Shown: positions 1 to 12,287 of the stretch, piece after piece
How positions within the stretch are numbered: position 1 is the stretch's first letter
Layout of the letters: each line of letters opens with the position of its first letter
Position numbers and translations under genes: made by a program
Notes under the pieces: generated by a model
What the model was told of the DNA's origin: nothing
Seen by the model: the letters and a program-made list of their open reading frames with translations, nothing else
The model's database searches: none
Origin: Meconema thalassinum
Lineage: Eukaryota > Arthropoda > Insecta > Orthoptera > Tettigoniidae
Assembly (NCBI GenBank): GCA_946902985.2
Contig: OX336390.1
Coordinates: forward strand, 528,134,861-528,198,860
Reading direction: 5' to 3'
Length of the DNA: 64,000 nucleotides

Positions 1-122
1 CAGTACTACCACCTACAAACACCAGGGCAGGATTATTGAAACACAAAACGATCATTCCGGTTATTTATTGACATCCCTTCGTATGATGTAACAAACATTT
101 TGATTCACTTTCTTGCTTCCAG

Positions 123-268
123 GCCCTAATCCATGTGTCAACAGCTTACTGCAATTGTGATCGAGTGGAGGTGAGTGAGGTCATCTACCCGTCTCCATAC
201 GATCCTGAGAACATCATGCAATGTATCAAGTGGATGGATGACAAGCTCATAAAGGCAATAACACCGAC
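123..268 (+). CDS. Fatty acyl-CoA reductase, internal exon (first in window)
   Basis: This exon encodes about 48 residues beginning ALIHVSTAYCN, a hallmark of the NAD(P)-binding Rossmann domain of insect fatty acyl-CoA reductases, which reduce fatty acyl-CoA to fatty alcohol for wax, pheromone and cuticular lipid synthesis. It follows a ttgcttccag acceptor and ends at AC|gtgagt, leaving two bases of a Thr codon that the next exon completes. Seen: open frame, both splice sites, and the PYDPENI and IKWMDD segments typical of the family. The start codon and N-terminal cofactor-binding GxxGxxG region are upstream of the window. The next exon is 24 kb away. Exon identity is secure; which FAR paralogue it is cannot be told. 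Confidence 0.92.
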
Positions 269-889
269 GTGAGTAGACAATCCTCTCAGTGGTGTATCCC
301 TAAGGCCATTCGTCATTCACATATGCTTGCATTATGTGAGCTTGACTCCCAAATTTTGGGGGAAGGGAGACATCCTTCGGGCACTGTCCACACTGGGGAA
401 GTTATTTTTTTATATTCTAGACAAATATAGTTGACAACATACCAGCAGTGGCTTATCTAAATACCATTGGAGGTTCTACGCTACAATGAGCAACATTGGA
501 GTTAAAGTTAGTAGTGCGGTGCTTTGACAATTATCAACACACCTTTGCCAGTGAAGTAGCACTAAAATTAACTGTCTCTCAGAAACCCCAGACCCTTGGA
601 TGAGCCGCCACACCATAGCCTATTCACACACTCTTGTTTGTTCTTATTGACATGAATATTTTACAGACGAAAACAAAACCTCATCTCCTTAAATACTGGC
701 AATACCAAGTATGGGCTACTTGTGAGTTTCATATTTTCTCTTTTGATTTAATGTTTAGTCACACAGTGGCAATAATTCATTACCTTACTGATTAATTAAA
801 AATAGTCACTAGCCTATTTGTATAAATTATTATACTGCATACACCATGTTAGTTTTCCCATCAGAAGACTCAGCATTAGTTGTTGTTGA

Positions 890-1020
890 TTCATTTAGGG
901 TCTTTGTGACATCATGGTCATGTAGCTCCATGTGTGTAATGTTTATGATAACCCATGTAAATGTGATGGCTGCACTAGTGTGAATATTTGTAATTGGGGG
1001 TTAGGATTTAGGTGGGATGC
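890..1020 (-). repeat. Degenerate SINE 3' part
   Basis: The segment with gacatcatggtcatgtagct and aaatgtgatggctgcactag matches the tail of the SINE at 9437-9777 (gcgacatcgtggtcatatag, ttgtgatggctgtaccac) in the same orientation. It is old and lacks the tRNA-like head. Confidence 0.5.
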
Positions 1021-1097
1021 TACCTTGCTAGGGAAGTATTTTGTATGAATGTTTCAAGTTGTTTCTTATGGTTACTTCCTAATCACATTCAAAATAG

Positions 1098-1240
1098 CTT
1101 GCCACGGTGGGTGAGTGGTTATCGTGACTGACTACCAACCCCAAGCTTGCAGGTTCGCTCCTGGCCATGGTAAGTGATTTTTGAAAGGCTACAAAACTCA
1201 CGACACGCATGTCATACGTTGTTGGCATGTTAAAGAACCC
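1098..1240 (+). repeat. tRNA-derived SINE, head and body
   Basis: A tRNA-like head (gtgggtgagtggttatcgtg as box A, gcaggttcgctcctg as box B) is followed by the body sequence ggcatgttaaagaaccc seen in other SINEs here (for example near 36590). The 3' end is unclear. No clean target duplication was found. Confidence 0.55.
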
Positions 1241-1619
1241 ATTTGAATTCAGTAGGCCATGTTCATAATGGCAAACTTAATTTGTGGGTTGCACAAGCCG
1301 TGTGGGTTGCCTACTTTTACCCCTGCGAAACTAACGTCACCTATGCGCCGTACTCAGAAACGGCCTGTCCGCCATCTTGTTGTAAAAGCCAGTTGGTAAA
1401 CAATAAGGAGGTACTTGCATTTTGGGTGATAGAACCTAGAAAGTAGCCCTTTTCATCGTTGAATTCGAGATGGTATGCTGTTGAATTGTTGCTTGTCACA
1501 CGAGGACCAACATGGATAGAGCTGATCACAAGGAGAGTGTACGTTTCTTCAGCATACCGTCAGTGATAAAGAACCAATGCGAACTCACGAAGAAACGAAG
1601 CGAGAGACGCCGACCTGAG

Positions 1620-2040
1620 AGATCGTGGTCATCAGCCCCATGTATTTGGGTGTATGTTGAATTTGTCTGGTAAAATGTGTCACTGTGGTAACTGCAGTAA
1701 TGTGCAGTTCGATTTCCTCCTCAGCCATCCTGGAAGTGGTGTTCCGTGGTTTCCCCACCTCTACTCCAGGAAAATGCTGGGATGATTCCTCACTTAAGGC
1801 CACTGCCACCTCCTTCCCGATCCTATTCCCAATTTACAAATACACGCACTAATACAGCCATCACAATAACACAGGTTATCACACAAAAGGTACGCTCCAG
1901 CTTTTAGACTTTCCTCCGAGGGATGTTGACCAGCCCAGAACAAGGTCAAATATATTGGCCTAGGTATGACTCGTGTGGTATTTTTGAGGCAGTAGTAGGT
2001 TGGTACGCGAGGTAACCTGTTTTGGTATTGCAGGACGGTC
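1620..2040. repeat. Two SINE body fragments
   Basis: The stretch 1620-1690 (atcgtggtcatcagccccatg) and the stretch 1710-1890 (ccatcctggaagtggtgttc, gccactgccacctccttccc, atacagccatcacaataaca) match parts of the SINE family at 7721 and 13660, apparently in opposite orientations. This suggests a rearranged or composite copy. Confidence 0.5.
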
Positions 2041-2530
2041 GACGGGAACACGAGTTCTTCTTTCTTATCGGGACGCTGTAGGAACTCGCGGCAAAGTGTT
2101 ATTCTGAGGAGGTGTTATAAGTCATTCTATGAGTGAAAATATTATTCTATAGTGTGTGTTAACTGGCCTGAAGACTAATCGACCGCACAAGGGCCATAAT
2201 AAAATTGGTAACAGTTCAGAAGTGGTGAAGATTCTACAAAACCACTTAAATTAGCCGAAATGCCCTTTTTAATGGATAATAATATTGTAGAAATGCTGTG
2301 GTAATAGATGTTTTTTCCTCCGTTGTCTAAAACCACCCACCATCCCCATTTTAGATCACGACTTATATAGTAAAATCCCAGTTGTGTCCACCATAATACA
2401 CGTGAATTATCGGACAAATACAATATTGTCAACCCCGCGCATATGGTACTACTCATCAATAATCTTTATCCGAATCAATGATTTTTGCCGTGTTAGCTAG
2501 TACACTGCATTAGGAAATGTCATGGGATAG

Positions 2531-3240
2531 TCACCTAATAGCATGTGGGGCCTCTGGCAGCTTAACATACCGCAGAATATTCAAAGTCTCTTCCAGAACA
2601 ACCAGGGGCCCCATTCTATACCAGGAACATGCACCCCAGAACATAACAGAGACACCACTTCCCTGGACCACACCTTCGAGGCAGGCGGGATCCATTGATC
2701 CATGTGGTCTGCGCCACACACGGTGCCTCTCATCGGCACCGTGCAATTGAAATCATGATTCGTCCGACCATATCACGTTACGCCATTGTTCCAGTGTCCA
2801 TCCCTGGTGATTGGCGACAAGTGTGCGTCGTTGTGTCGATGACATTGGGTTAACAGTGGCACCCATGTGCGACGCTGGCTGCCTGGCTCCCATACCCCAT
2901 GGAACCCATGTTCCTACGGATTGTCTACTGAGAGACGCGTCTAGCATGGCCTGTGTTGAATTGAGCTGTGATTTGTTGCACTGTTGCCCTTCTGTCACTA
3001 TTGACAATTCGTCTCAGATGTTGCCGGTCACGGTCATCGAGGGTAGCTAGACCACCGGTGACACCCACATTCAACCATTCACGATACACCCTGGACATGG
3101 TTGACTGTGTGAAGCCGAATTCCCGCACCACTACCGAAATCGCACTTCCCATCTGTCGGGCACCGACCACCATACCTCATTCGAACAGTGCCAGCTCAAT
3201 ATATAATCTCAGGCAGTGAACAAAAATCCAACCTTTTGGT
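2531..3240 (-). pseudogene. Tc1-like transposase relic
   Basis: Reading on the minus strand, the N-terminal helix-turn-helix region is visible at 3173-2925 (GFTQSTMSRVYREW), then the central DDE region with WSDES at about 2760, then SGVSVMFWGACSW at about 2640. This order is that of Tc1-family transposases, which cut and paste the element at TA sites. Several frameshifts and stops break it. The last catalytic acid (SPDLNPIE-type block) is missing, so the copy is truncated and dead. Terminal inverted repeats were not identified. Confidence 0.8.
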
Positions 3241-3540
3241 CGGATGTTTGAGGGGTAGAGTCAGGTTTGACAAATACTTCGCCACAAAAGATATTTTTAT
3301 CACTAAATGTTGATGCTCCCACTCTTCTCGCCATACATGCTTACTCTGGCTTTTACAACAAGATGGCGGATGCTTTGTTTCTCAGGAGAGGCAATAGATG
3401 GTGCTCGCATCTATCTGCCCCACCTCCGACTCGTGCAACCCACGAATCTCGGGATTTTCTGCCAACACAAAAAGTTCCTCTATTCTCTACTAGAAAGTGC
3501 TATAGTGCCAAGGAGCTTAGATATCTAACCCCTTGACTTT

Positions 3541-3650
3541 AATAGCACTCCAAGGAACAATAACATTCGACATGCAAGCTGCCCTTTGGGCGTCGCATAA
3601 CAAAACTTGCACCCGACACCCGAGGCCATATAATATTATTATTATTATAC
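3541..3650 (+). repeat. SINE tail ending in an ATT-rich run
   Basis: The segment ending cttgcacccgacacccgagg followed by (ATT)n recurs inverted near 32487-32515. I read it as the 3' part of a SINE. The stretch just upstream (3241-3540) has short open frames but nothing I recognise. Confidence 0.4.
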
Positions 3651-4506
3651 ATTCAAAATCCTGTTAACTGCACCTCCTCCAGTATGCTGTCCAGTGGCAT
3701 AACTAGGGTTAGTTTCTGGAGGGAGATGAACTGAGTCGAAATTACATGGGAGAGCGAGGACTCGGACATAATGAGGCATAATGAATGAAAGTAAATATAC
3801 GATCCCGAGGTTTCAAAGCCTCCTATCTAAATTTTTTTCGTATTCGATTTCATTAGCATTTGACACTTTATAATTGCACTTATAAAAATGTGTAAATGCT
3901 CGACAATTAACAATTTTGTTGATATTAAATTATAAAGACCAGTTTCCTTTGCGAAATCATCTGAACATTTCTATTCCCCAACATTGAATAAATATCAATA
4001 AATTATAGTTTCCAACTGAAGTTTAACTTCAAACAGTAGCGTAATAAATCTTAACAAATCATTCCACAATAACACTCATACTTGGATGGCAACTGACAAG
4101 TGGTGTATTTTGGAAAGGGATGAGGAGATTAAGTGCCACATCCATGTAATAGCCACATTCTGCCAAACTGAACAGCTGACCATTTTGTCTATTTAATAAG
4201 TGTTAAGTTAAAGTACAACACTAAAAAATTTACATGAGTGAAAATAAATGCTTTCAAATTAGTAAGTATAAACTTAGACGATCCAACCATTTGTCATCAA
4301 TTCAAAGGTTGTTTTTTCTCAAAATTAAAAACTTCATCAATTTTCATACTTTTATTTTGGCTCTGGAGGGAATCGATACCCCTGATCACACCCCATAGTT
4401 ACACCACTGATGCTGTCTTTCAAACTGTGGAGTAGATGCATGACATTGCACACTGATTTTCAATCTCTGGGTAAAAGTGATGAGTAATTAGGCTACTCCC
4501 GCAATG

Positions 4507-4740
4507 TTTGTTGTTTGAGTCTTCAGTCTTTCGACTGGTTTGAGGCAACCTCCATGCTTCCCTGTCCTGAGCTAATCATTTCATCTCTATGTAGCTATCA
4601 CACCCTGCATCTGAAGCAATCTGTTTAACATATTCTAACCTTGGTCTACCCCTACAGTTCTTATCCTTGACCCTTCCTTCTATAACTAAGTTTGCTATTC
4701 CTGGGTGTCTTAATATGTGTCCTACCAACCTATCCCGGAA
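4507..4740 (-). repeat. LINE 3' end fragment (family A)
   Basis: Starting at ttgtttgagtcttcagtctt, this is the inverted 3' terminal region of a LINE whose forward copies end at 42795 and 63722. The same sequence recurs at 33413-33605 and, more degenerate, at 29690-30060. It is the typical 5'-truncated LINE relic. The translated last segment corresponds to the end of ORF2. Confidence 0.7.
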
Positions 4741-5018
4741 TACCCATGCCCATAACGTTTATTAATTTGGTACCTGAAACATATTTTTCAATACAAAGTT
4801 AGCCTACTCCTTGGGCTACTACCTATCCGAAGCATCAACAAACTGCAAAAGTACGGGTTATGTGATTGGTCGAAATTGAATTCCAGCAGGTGAGCGCTGG
4901 CTGCTAAGTTGTATGAAATCTGGTATCAACTGATAGAAACACAAACCACATGGGTCAAGTCTTTGTATCGGTATTTAAATGATATTATACTTTAACAAAG
5001 TAACTCATCGGAAATATC

Positions 5019-5340
5019 AGTATTTCGAAAAATTGATCCATTTAGCTCAATTCATTTGCCAGTGCTTCGCCCCGGTGTACCATTGGGCTCATCAGTTGGT
5101 ATGGTAAACCTCACCAAGACACTAGGCTAGTACATACTGTGAAGGCACTCCAAGGCTCAAATTATACCACGAACAGTGCCAATATATTATGAGAGACTAG
5201 CTCCCTTTTGCAAAATTTAGCTTTACCTGGGCTATCGAATAATGGAATTACAGGTACTGTTTCCCAAAGGATAAAGAAAATGTATTTCTCCAAATGAGTG
5301 TGATAACCAGTGTACGGATACTGATGACATGTCATCTTTT
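5019..5340 (-). repeat. Copy of an inverted-repeat element also present at 22207
   Basis: The stretch cgaaaaattgatccatttag, then ggtgtaccattgggctcatc and caccaagacactaggctagt, is a diverged inverted copy of 22207-22417. The adjoining 5230-5330 part matches sequence just right of that copy, again inverted. No coding content is seen. Confidence 0.5.
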
Positions 5341-6433
5341 AAATTGTTGACCTCAGACATTGCTAACTTCTATACAAATCCTATTCATGGTCCCCACATA
5401 CAGAAATGCATATTTATTAAATAATCTTTTCGTCATTTTTCTAGGCTAAGTATTTTATTTTTAGGTCATTTTCTCGCTTTTTGCGTCATTATTATGTAAT
5501 TTTTTAAAATTTATTGGAATATTTTATACGTTTTGAGTCATTTTCTCACGTTTTTTAATGGTCTATGATGCATTTTTTTGCATATGGTAGTGGATATTAA
5601 CGGAACTGAAAGTGAGGATGAATACGAAGACATGAGAATCTTCACAACTTTGTTGAACCCTTATTTCTTGGAATATCCACATTCCAGGAGACACATTAGA
5701 CTAAAATAACAACTAGTATTTGTGTGCAAATAATTCATATTTGTCAAATAATAATTAAATTATATTAGGTACTGTGCCCTTATTACCAAGTGATATGAAA
5801 GCCAAAATCCGAAGATGAAAAGGATCGCAGCATCTAGTAGTACCCGGCTAAAAATACCTACCAAAATAACTGGCATGTCACACACTGGAATAGGGAACAT
5901 AAATATACCTCCATCAAAATACTATGGTCCAACTCTACTAGGATCAAAAACTAAAAAATACGTGAGCTTGAGATACTCTCATACCTCGGGCGCAACGGAA
6001 ATTGGAAATAGGCTCGAGCCACTAAAATACGACCATAGCATTTTACCTTAAACCCTACTACAATAAACAAAACGCAGCCATTCTATAAAAGACCTCAAGC
6101 ATATGTAATGACGTGCTTGTCGATTTATTCAAGAAAATCATACGCCTCTAAATCACATCAAATATTTACAACATGGATTTCAAAACTCTCAAAACATCAA
6201 CTAAAAGTCGTTGTACACCGATAGTGTAACATTAGAATACCAAAACCTCAAAAATACGGCACCTCTCTACTGTGTCCAAGTTTCAGGATCATCACTACAA
6301 TTGGGTTTAAACGCTTAAAATATCGATGAAAATGAAATTATATAGCGATGGGCCTTCGCTATTACAATGGCAACATGTTAATCTATACATCGGATCCTGA
6401 ATTCTAATTCAAATAATTATAATTAATAAAATA

Positions 6434-6725
6434 TTAGGGTGCCCGTGCTGCTCCGCAGCATTATTTTTCAGAATTGGAATTTAAAAATAACGACATTGTG
6501 TAATAGTTTATAACATTTATTAAACAATACTTCCTTCCAGACAATGTTCGCTTTGCGTTGACCCTTAGGTTTAATTTCTACTTTTACATCTTTAAATGTT
6601 TTTCCTCGGGATAAGGCAACATACAATTGTCCGTGGCTAAAAACAGGACCAGGCAAGTAGATTCCAACTCGATGAAGCATTTGACCCTGCGCTTTGTTGA
6701 TCGTAATACACACGCTAGTATGATA
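6434..6725 (-). pseudogene. Helitron 3' end with PIF1-like helicase C-terminus
   Basis: On the minus strand the frame contains [29 protein letters not shown], the conserved last motifs of the PIF1-family helicase of Helitron RepHel proteins (rolling-circle transposons). Only about 80 residues remain. Beyond the coding part there is a hairpin (6446-6460, six-base stem, three-base loop) followed eight bases later by CTAA and then a T, matching the Helitron 3' terminus rule CTRR|T. The rest of RepHel is absent here. Confidence 0.8.
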
Positions 6726-7065
6726 AGAAATTGCCGTCTTTTAAGGCTGTGCGGCCGTTTCTGCTGACAGTCTCTGGACAAGAGATGGCAGCACTGCTGT
6801 CCCTTGCAAGCCACCGCATGTGAATAGCGACTTCCCCTCCACCCTTCCATTACTCCTCATTCGCACACTATCTTCCCCTCTCTCAGTTGAAGCCTTCATT
6901 GCGAGTCGCACAGCGATCTGTTTCCGAGTCGTAAGCTTATTGCAACCTTGAGATCTGTCGTCCAGCTGGATAAAATGGGTCGGGGCGTTTGATTGATAGG
7001 ACTATGCATTTCAATTTTCTTCTGCTACAAGGGAAAATATTAACTTACTTATTGTTAAGTAAAGT

Positions 7066-7401
7066 AGCCTCCGTGGCTTAGGCGGCAGCACGCCGGCTTC
7101 TCACCGCTGGGTCCGTGGTTCAAATCCCGGTCACTCCCTGTGAGATCTGTGCTGGACAAAATGGAGGCAGACAGGTTTTTCTCCGGGTACTCCGGTTTTC
7201 CCTGTCACAATTTCATTCCAGCAACACTCTCCACTATCATTTCATTTCATCTGTCATTCATTTAATCATTGCCCCCAGAGGAGTGCGTCAGGCCTCGGCA
7301 GCCGGCACAGTTCATATCCTCGCCGCTAGATGGGGGCTTCATTCATTCCATTCCTGACCCGGTCGGAGACTGGAAGCAGGCTGTGGATTTTTCATTTCTT
7401 C
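7066..7401 (+). repeat. Full-length tRNA-derived SINE with 15-bp target duplication
   Basis: The element is flanked by perfect direct repeats attgttaagtaaagt at 7051-7065 and 7402-7416. The head has tRNA-like boxes (tggcttaggcggcagcacg; tggttcaaatcccgg). The body ends gactggaagcaggctgtgga plus a T-rich tail. A nearly identical inverted copy lies at 43251-43585. The open frames inside it are not genes. Confidence 0.9.
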
Positions 7402-7720
7402 ATTGTTAAGTAAAGTGCCATGTGTTCAGATTTTCTGTAGCACGCCAGGTTTCCTTTCTTGTAATTTTGAAAAGAAAATCGAAAAAACATCAAAATTGGC
7501 AAAGTTTATCATTAAAAAAATATATATAATATTAATAAGACAATATACCTAAATGACTGCTTAGGTATTGGGGGATGTAGATTCCAATTCTGTATTCAGA
7601 GTTCCTCTATCGTGTCCCGTTTATTTGTTGTTGTAATTTTTAGAAATAAGAACGAAAAACTTCAAAATTCGATCAAGAATTTCAAGAACGTCAAATTAGG
7701 TACCATATTATTTTTTAAAG

Positions 7721-8210
7721 TCGCCTCCGTTGCGTAGTGGTCAGAGTGATTAGCTGCCACCCCGGAGGTCCGCGGTTCGATTCCCGGCTCTGCCACGAAC
7801 ATTGAAAAGTGGTATGAGGACTGGAACGGGGTCTACTCAGCCTCGGGTGGTCCAAATGGGTAGAGGGGGTTTGATTCCCACCTCAGCCATCCTCGAAGTG
7901 TTTTTCCGTGGTTTCCCCACTTCGTCCTAGGGCAAATGCTGGGATGGTACCTACCATAAGGCCACGGCCGCCTCCTTCCCACTTCCTTGCCTAACCTCCC
8001 AGTCTTCCCATCCCTTCATCAGGCCCCTGTTCGCTTTGTAGGTGAGGCCGCCTGGGCGTAGTGCTGGTCACACACCCCAGTTTTATCCAAGACCCAATTT
8101 TCAAGCTCCACAACAATGCCCTCAGTGGCGGTAGAGGTGGGATCCCTCTTTTAGTCCGTGGGAAAAGCCAACCCTGGAGGGTAAAACGATGGCGAAAAAA
8201 ACAAAATATA
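7721..8210 (+). repeat. tRNA-derived SINE, long body
   Basis: The tRNA-like head is cctccgttgcgtagtggtca with box B gcggttcgattcccggctc. The body includes ccatcctcgaagtgtttttc and gccacggccgcctccttccc, segments shared with other SINEs here. It ends near an A-rich stretch. Length is about 490 bp; exact target duplications were not resolved. Confidence 0.75.
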
Positions 8211-9436
8211 TTTTTACGCGTGTTTTAACACCGCAATATAAAGCTACTATAAAATCTTGAATTATATTAATATAAAGTACTTCCAGCCATTCAGAAGTTC
8301 AATTTGTCGTTTGAATTGTGCAGTTCAACAGGAAGTAATTTTATGACACCACTTAACCTTCTCAGATCCACTACATATTTTCTGAACACAGATTTACTGC
8401 GCTGGATATCTGACACATACAATGAATGCACAATTAAAGCTTACAGTATACCTACCAGTTTCAAGGAATGGAATTAATACAAATGTAGAAATACATTGAG
8501 TTTTTTTAGTTTCTTTGCAATATTAACCAAGAGAAAAAATATAGGGATACTTTGCTCATATTTTTTAATGCCAGTTATTTTATAAGATTTCAGGGATTCC
8601 ATTTGTATAAATTACCAGCTTTAACGCAATAATAATAATATAATTGATGTAAAGATATATATCAGTTTCACTATTTTGACATTTTCATAATTTCCAAAAA
8701 AGTTCTTTAAAAAAAAATGCGCGCGTGAAACGAAACTACATATGGGCTTTGTAACTACCCATAGGGGGGAAGAGTTTTTCTGTAGCGAAGTGGTTGCATA
8801 TCAGTGATATAACTATAAAATTAAAACACAAAAGAAGTGTTTGGATGGATCATAAACCTTTTTATTGCGCACTGACAAAACTGCAATGGAATGCAAAACA
8901 TTATAAAAAAATGCAGTAAACCACAAAAGGTGATTTATGTAAACAAAATGACTGCTCATTCAGTAATGAAATTTAAAGTTCACGTATGCAGAATTTTATT
9001 AAGTACATTGCATATTTAACATTCTGTGAACAAAACACACACTTTCACAATTAAGAGCCAAAACACTGAAAACACATAATATTTGCTACATACGTATGTA
9101 AATGAAAGTTAATCTACTATAAATTATAACATCATTTCCAAATAAGAAACAATCTCCGGAATTTTTTCAGAAAATACCCAAATTATGCACTATTAACCAA
9201 CAAAAATTATTTTTAAAATGTAAGCAGCAAGTTCAATGACAATCGGCTGCATATACACACTAGCAAGAACATGAAAAACACAATAACACGCAGCTATTGA
9301 TATATTTGTATGTTAAAGTTGTTATGTTATTAATTATTTACTGATAAAAAAAAAGGTATTTAGGCTACGTATTCTGAACAATTTACAGTACGTTCGAGTA
9401 TCATTCAACAATATTAGCTTCTTGTTGTTGCTTATT

Positions 9437-9777
9437 TTAAGGCTGCGACATCGTGGTCATATAGCCTCGTGCATCTAGGTGTGTGTAACCTGTGTTATTG
9501 TGATGGCTGTACCACTGTGTGCAGTTGTAAATTAGTGATAGAACGTAAAGAGGCGGCCGTGGCCTTAAGTTAGGAACCACCCCGACCACGGAAAAACCAC
9601 TTCCAGGATGACTGAGGTAGGAATTGAACCCTCCTCTTCTGAGTTTTATCTGACGAGGCTGAGTGTAGCCCGTTCCAGCCCTCACAACAGTATTAAAATC
9701 TCCTGGCAGAGCCGGGAATTGAACCCGGACCTCCAGGGCGTCATCCAAGAACGCTAGCCACTACACCCCCAGGTGGT
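9437..9777 (-). repeat. tRNA-derived SINE abutting the Mutator/YqaJ pseudogene
   Basis: Read on the minus strand, a tRNA-like head (gtgtagtggctagcgttctt; box B ccgggttcaattcccggct) is followed by a body ending at ggctatatgaccacgatgtc. It begins exactly where the C-terminal coding homology of the neighbouring pseudogene runs out, so it probably displaced that gene's end. Confidence 0.75.
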
Positions 9778-11061
9778 TAATGTTTTTCTTGTCTGTGAAT
9801 GTGTCAGTGGTTTCCTCTTCTTTAGTTTGTTGGTATTATTTGTCGCCTGCTTTTGTCGTTGTGCCTCTAGCACAAATGAGGGATCTCGGATGTTCATGCC
9901 TCGAACAACTCGACTGTCTAGAATTTCTGGCAAAATACACTCCTTATAAAATTGTACCAGGTTTGGAAGCATTTTTCTTTGCCATAATATCTCATCCTTT
10001 TCTATCCTTTCTACGAATACTTCTCCTTTCTTCGTATAAACTACATTGTCGCACCATTTTCTCCTGGTGATATTCAATTGACCTTGGACCAAGAAGAAGT
10101 AGCTATAGCTTCGTTTCAATTGCAATTTTCCTTCTGACATTTCCAAGCACAAACTTTTTTTTTGTCACTTCGTCTCTCAAATCTGATTCAGTGACGGACG
10201 CAAGGCATTTTACTTCTACGAGGCCATCACAAGCAACCAAACCATCAGGACTGGTCCCTAAAAATGAATGATCTTGATCTACGAAGAACCCACACTTGGT
10301 GACCATGTTGCCAGTTTTGTCTTCGTACATTTTCAACACAGCGTCCTCATTATCTCTTCCAAATTTGACGGAAACTGAGGTGAGATTTTTGGGATACAAA
10401 GTTGATTTTACAAGATTGTGGCAAGGGGTGTGAGATAAACGCTATGACTAGCCCAAACTTGGAAGCTGTCCAGCGATTCACTCTTGGGTCGTGCCACATG
10501 GGGTTAGTGTGTTGTCCAAGAGTTGATATCTCAATAGGACTACCGTTTGTTACCTCATCGGCCATTTTCTTTGAGAAGTTGATCATTCTTGTCTCAAGAA
10601 CTTCATCTTCAACGTCAGGCAACTGTGCTAGTGGCCCATAGTTTTCATCACACTTTCGTCTCTTCTTTACTGGCGGTTTTTGAGAAAATGCCAGTGCCCT
10701 TCGAGATCGTCTTTTCTCTCTGGCGACAATTTTCGCCTTGAAAATAATACCTGGGCTTCCATGTAGTTTTCTCCAGGGACTAAGATGCCATGTAGACACA
10801 GTGGTGTGACTTAGCTAAGCAAAAGTAAACATCGCCATTTTGCAATGAAAGGAATACGTGAAATCCCTTTAATATTTCCCAAATGCTTACAACACCACTC
10901 AGCGAGCTCATCCCATGTCCATACGACCTCTTCGCCCAGCCTCCGTCGCCAATAACAGATATGTACGGAACGCCATTCAAATAGTTGTTCTTTTCAATGG
11001 CAATACGTCTTTCTTCTTCTGGATTTTCCTTCATTTTACGTATGAGAGCTACTTCCCAAAC
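9778..11061 (-). pseudogene. Mutator/YqaJ locus exon 3, transposase core and exonuclease
   Basis: After a tttgtaaag acceptor the frame reads VWEVALIRKMKEN, then GVPYISVIGDGGWAKRSYGH at about 10970-10905. The frame is then lost. It resumes with a basic stretch and the exonuclease: RWTASKFG at about 10450, SPDGLV at about 10245, LVEVKC at about 10205, and a tail with VQGQLNITRRKWCDNVV at about 10075. Three or more frameshifts separate these pieces. The last residues run into the SINE at 9777. Confidence 0.65.
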
Positions 11062-11352
11062 CTTTACAAAGAAAATAATAATATTAATAACAACAATAGC
11101 AATGATTGCTTGGACGGGATTATAATTTACAGAATGTATTTATTTTAAAATCTTAAATATGTTTTGAATAAAAGGTTTAAAATTGTCTTAATATAGAAAT
11201 GTTTGAAGAGAAGCTTTTCTTTGCATAATTTTCATCTAATAATGAACAACAACAAAAACAAAATAGTATTCATAATTGACTGAAACCACTTATTCAGAAT
11301 TGTTTATAATACATAGGTCATAAGGAAATATGGATCAATATACAGTACTTAC

Positions 11353-11829
11353 ATCACCAACTAGTATTTCATGGTTTGCGTATTTGTTGTGGCCCACGAT
11401 CGGTATGTCCAAAACACTGAACATTTCCTCGACTTGAGAAAACCCGATACCTACTGCCATAGCTCCCCACACCAGAGCATCGTTCACTTCCATTTTTTGG
11501 TAAACAGGCTCTGAAGTTACAGCATATTCGTTTTCGCAGTTATCACAATAATAAATCCATGTACAATATAATCCATTTTTTATTTCTTTTTTGTATTTGT
11601 ATTTTCCCATGGTACAATGTTTGGAATGGATCGTTACTAATTATATTTCTTTCATAACGTCATAACGTGACCAATATCAACGATGCGTCGCCCTATTGGA
11701 AGCAGTTCGTTGGCCTCAGTATTCCTTTCAATTACCATAGGTGGTACTTCACAATCAGACTCATTGTCATCGTCTGTATCACTTCCTGAATCGTTTGGAA
11801 AATTTATGGAATAATCTTGATCTTCATAC
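11353..11829 (-). pseudogene. Mutator/YqaJ locus exon 2, acidic and cysteine region
   Basis: The exon follows a tttcag acceptor. It encodes an acidic stretch (GSDTDDDNESD) and then GRRIVDI. After a frame break near 11640 it continues with CDNCENEY (a CxxC pair) and a segment ending ILVGD at donor gtaagt (exon end 11353). The GRRIVDI motif and the Cys pair sit where the Mutator-like family has them. Confidence 0.6.
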
Positions 11830-12287
11830 CTGAAATCACACAATGTTAAAAAATATTACCTTGATTATTAATACAAAACAATAGACAAATCACTTTCTAA
11901 ATGTAACGTTGTCCTAACCACATACACGATATGCTTTAAACTAACCTATAATCACTTTCCATCACGTCGGGTTTCTTAAAGCCACTTTGTTTTAAAAGGC
12001 TATATTTGGATATAAGCATACAGGCTCTTCATTGGTTATAGAGCTACACGGATTGGTGAAGTATTGGTGTTATATATCTACCATTTCAAGGAACTACTAT
12101 TTGTCATGAGCAGCTGATCACCGTCACCATCTGTTTCTCTTCATTTTATTCTATTCTTATACCCTAAATTTTATGGTGGACCATATTAGGTTTTAAACAC
12201 GTATATTATTACTGTGCTACGCTTTGTTTTTTGTTTTTTCAACAGCTGATGAAGGGGATAAAATATAATTAATCCCCGAAACATGTA

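Noticed and set aside
9780..10070. Plus-strand frames at 9780-10070 and 10402-10641
   Set aside because: They are opposite-strand shadows of the YqaJ-like pseudogene, which has recognisable motifs.
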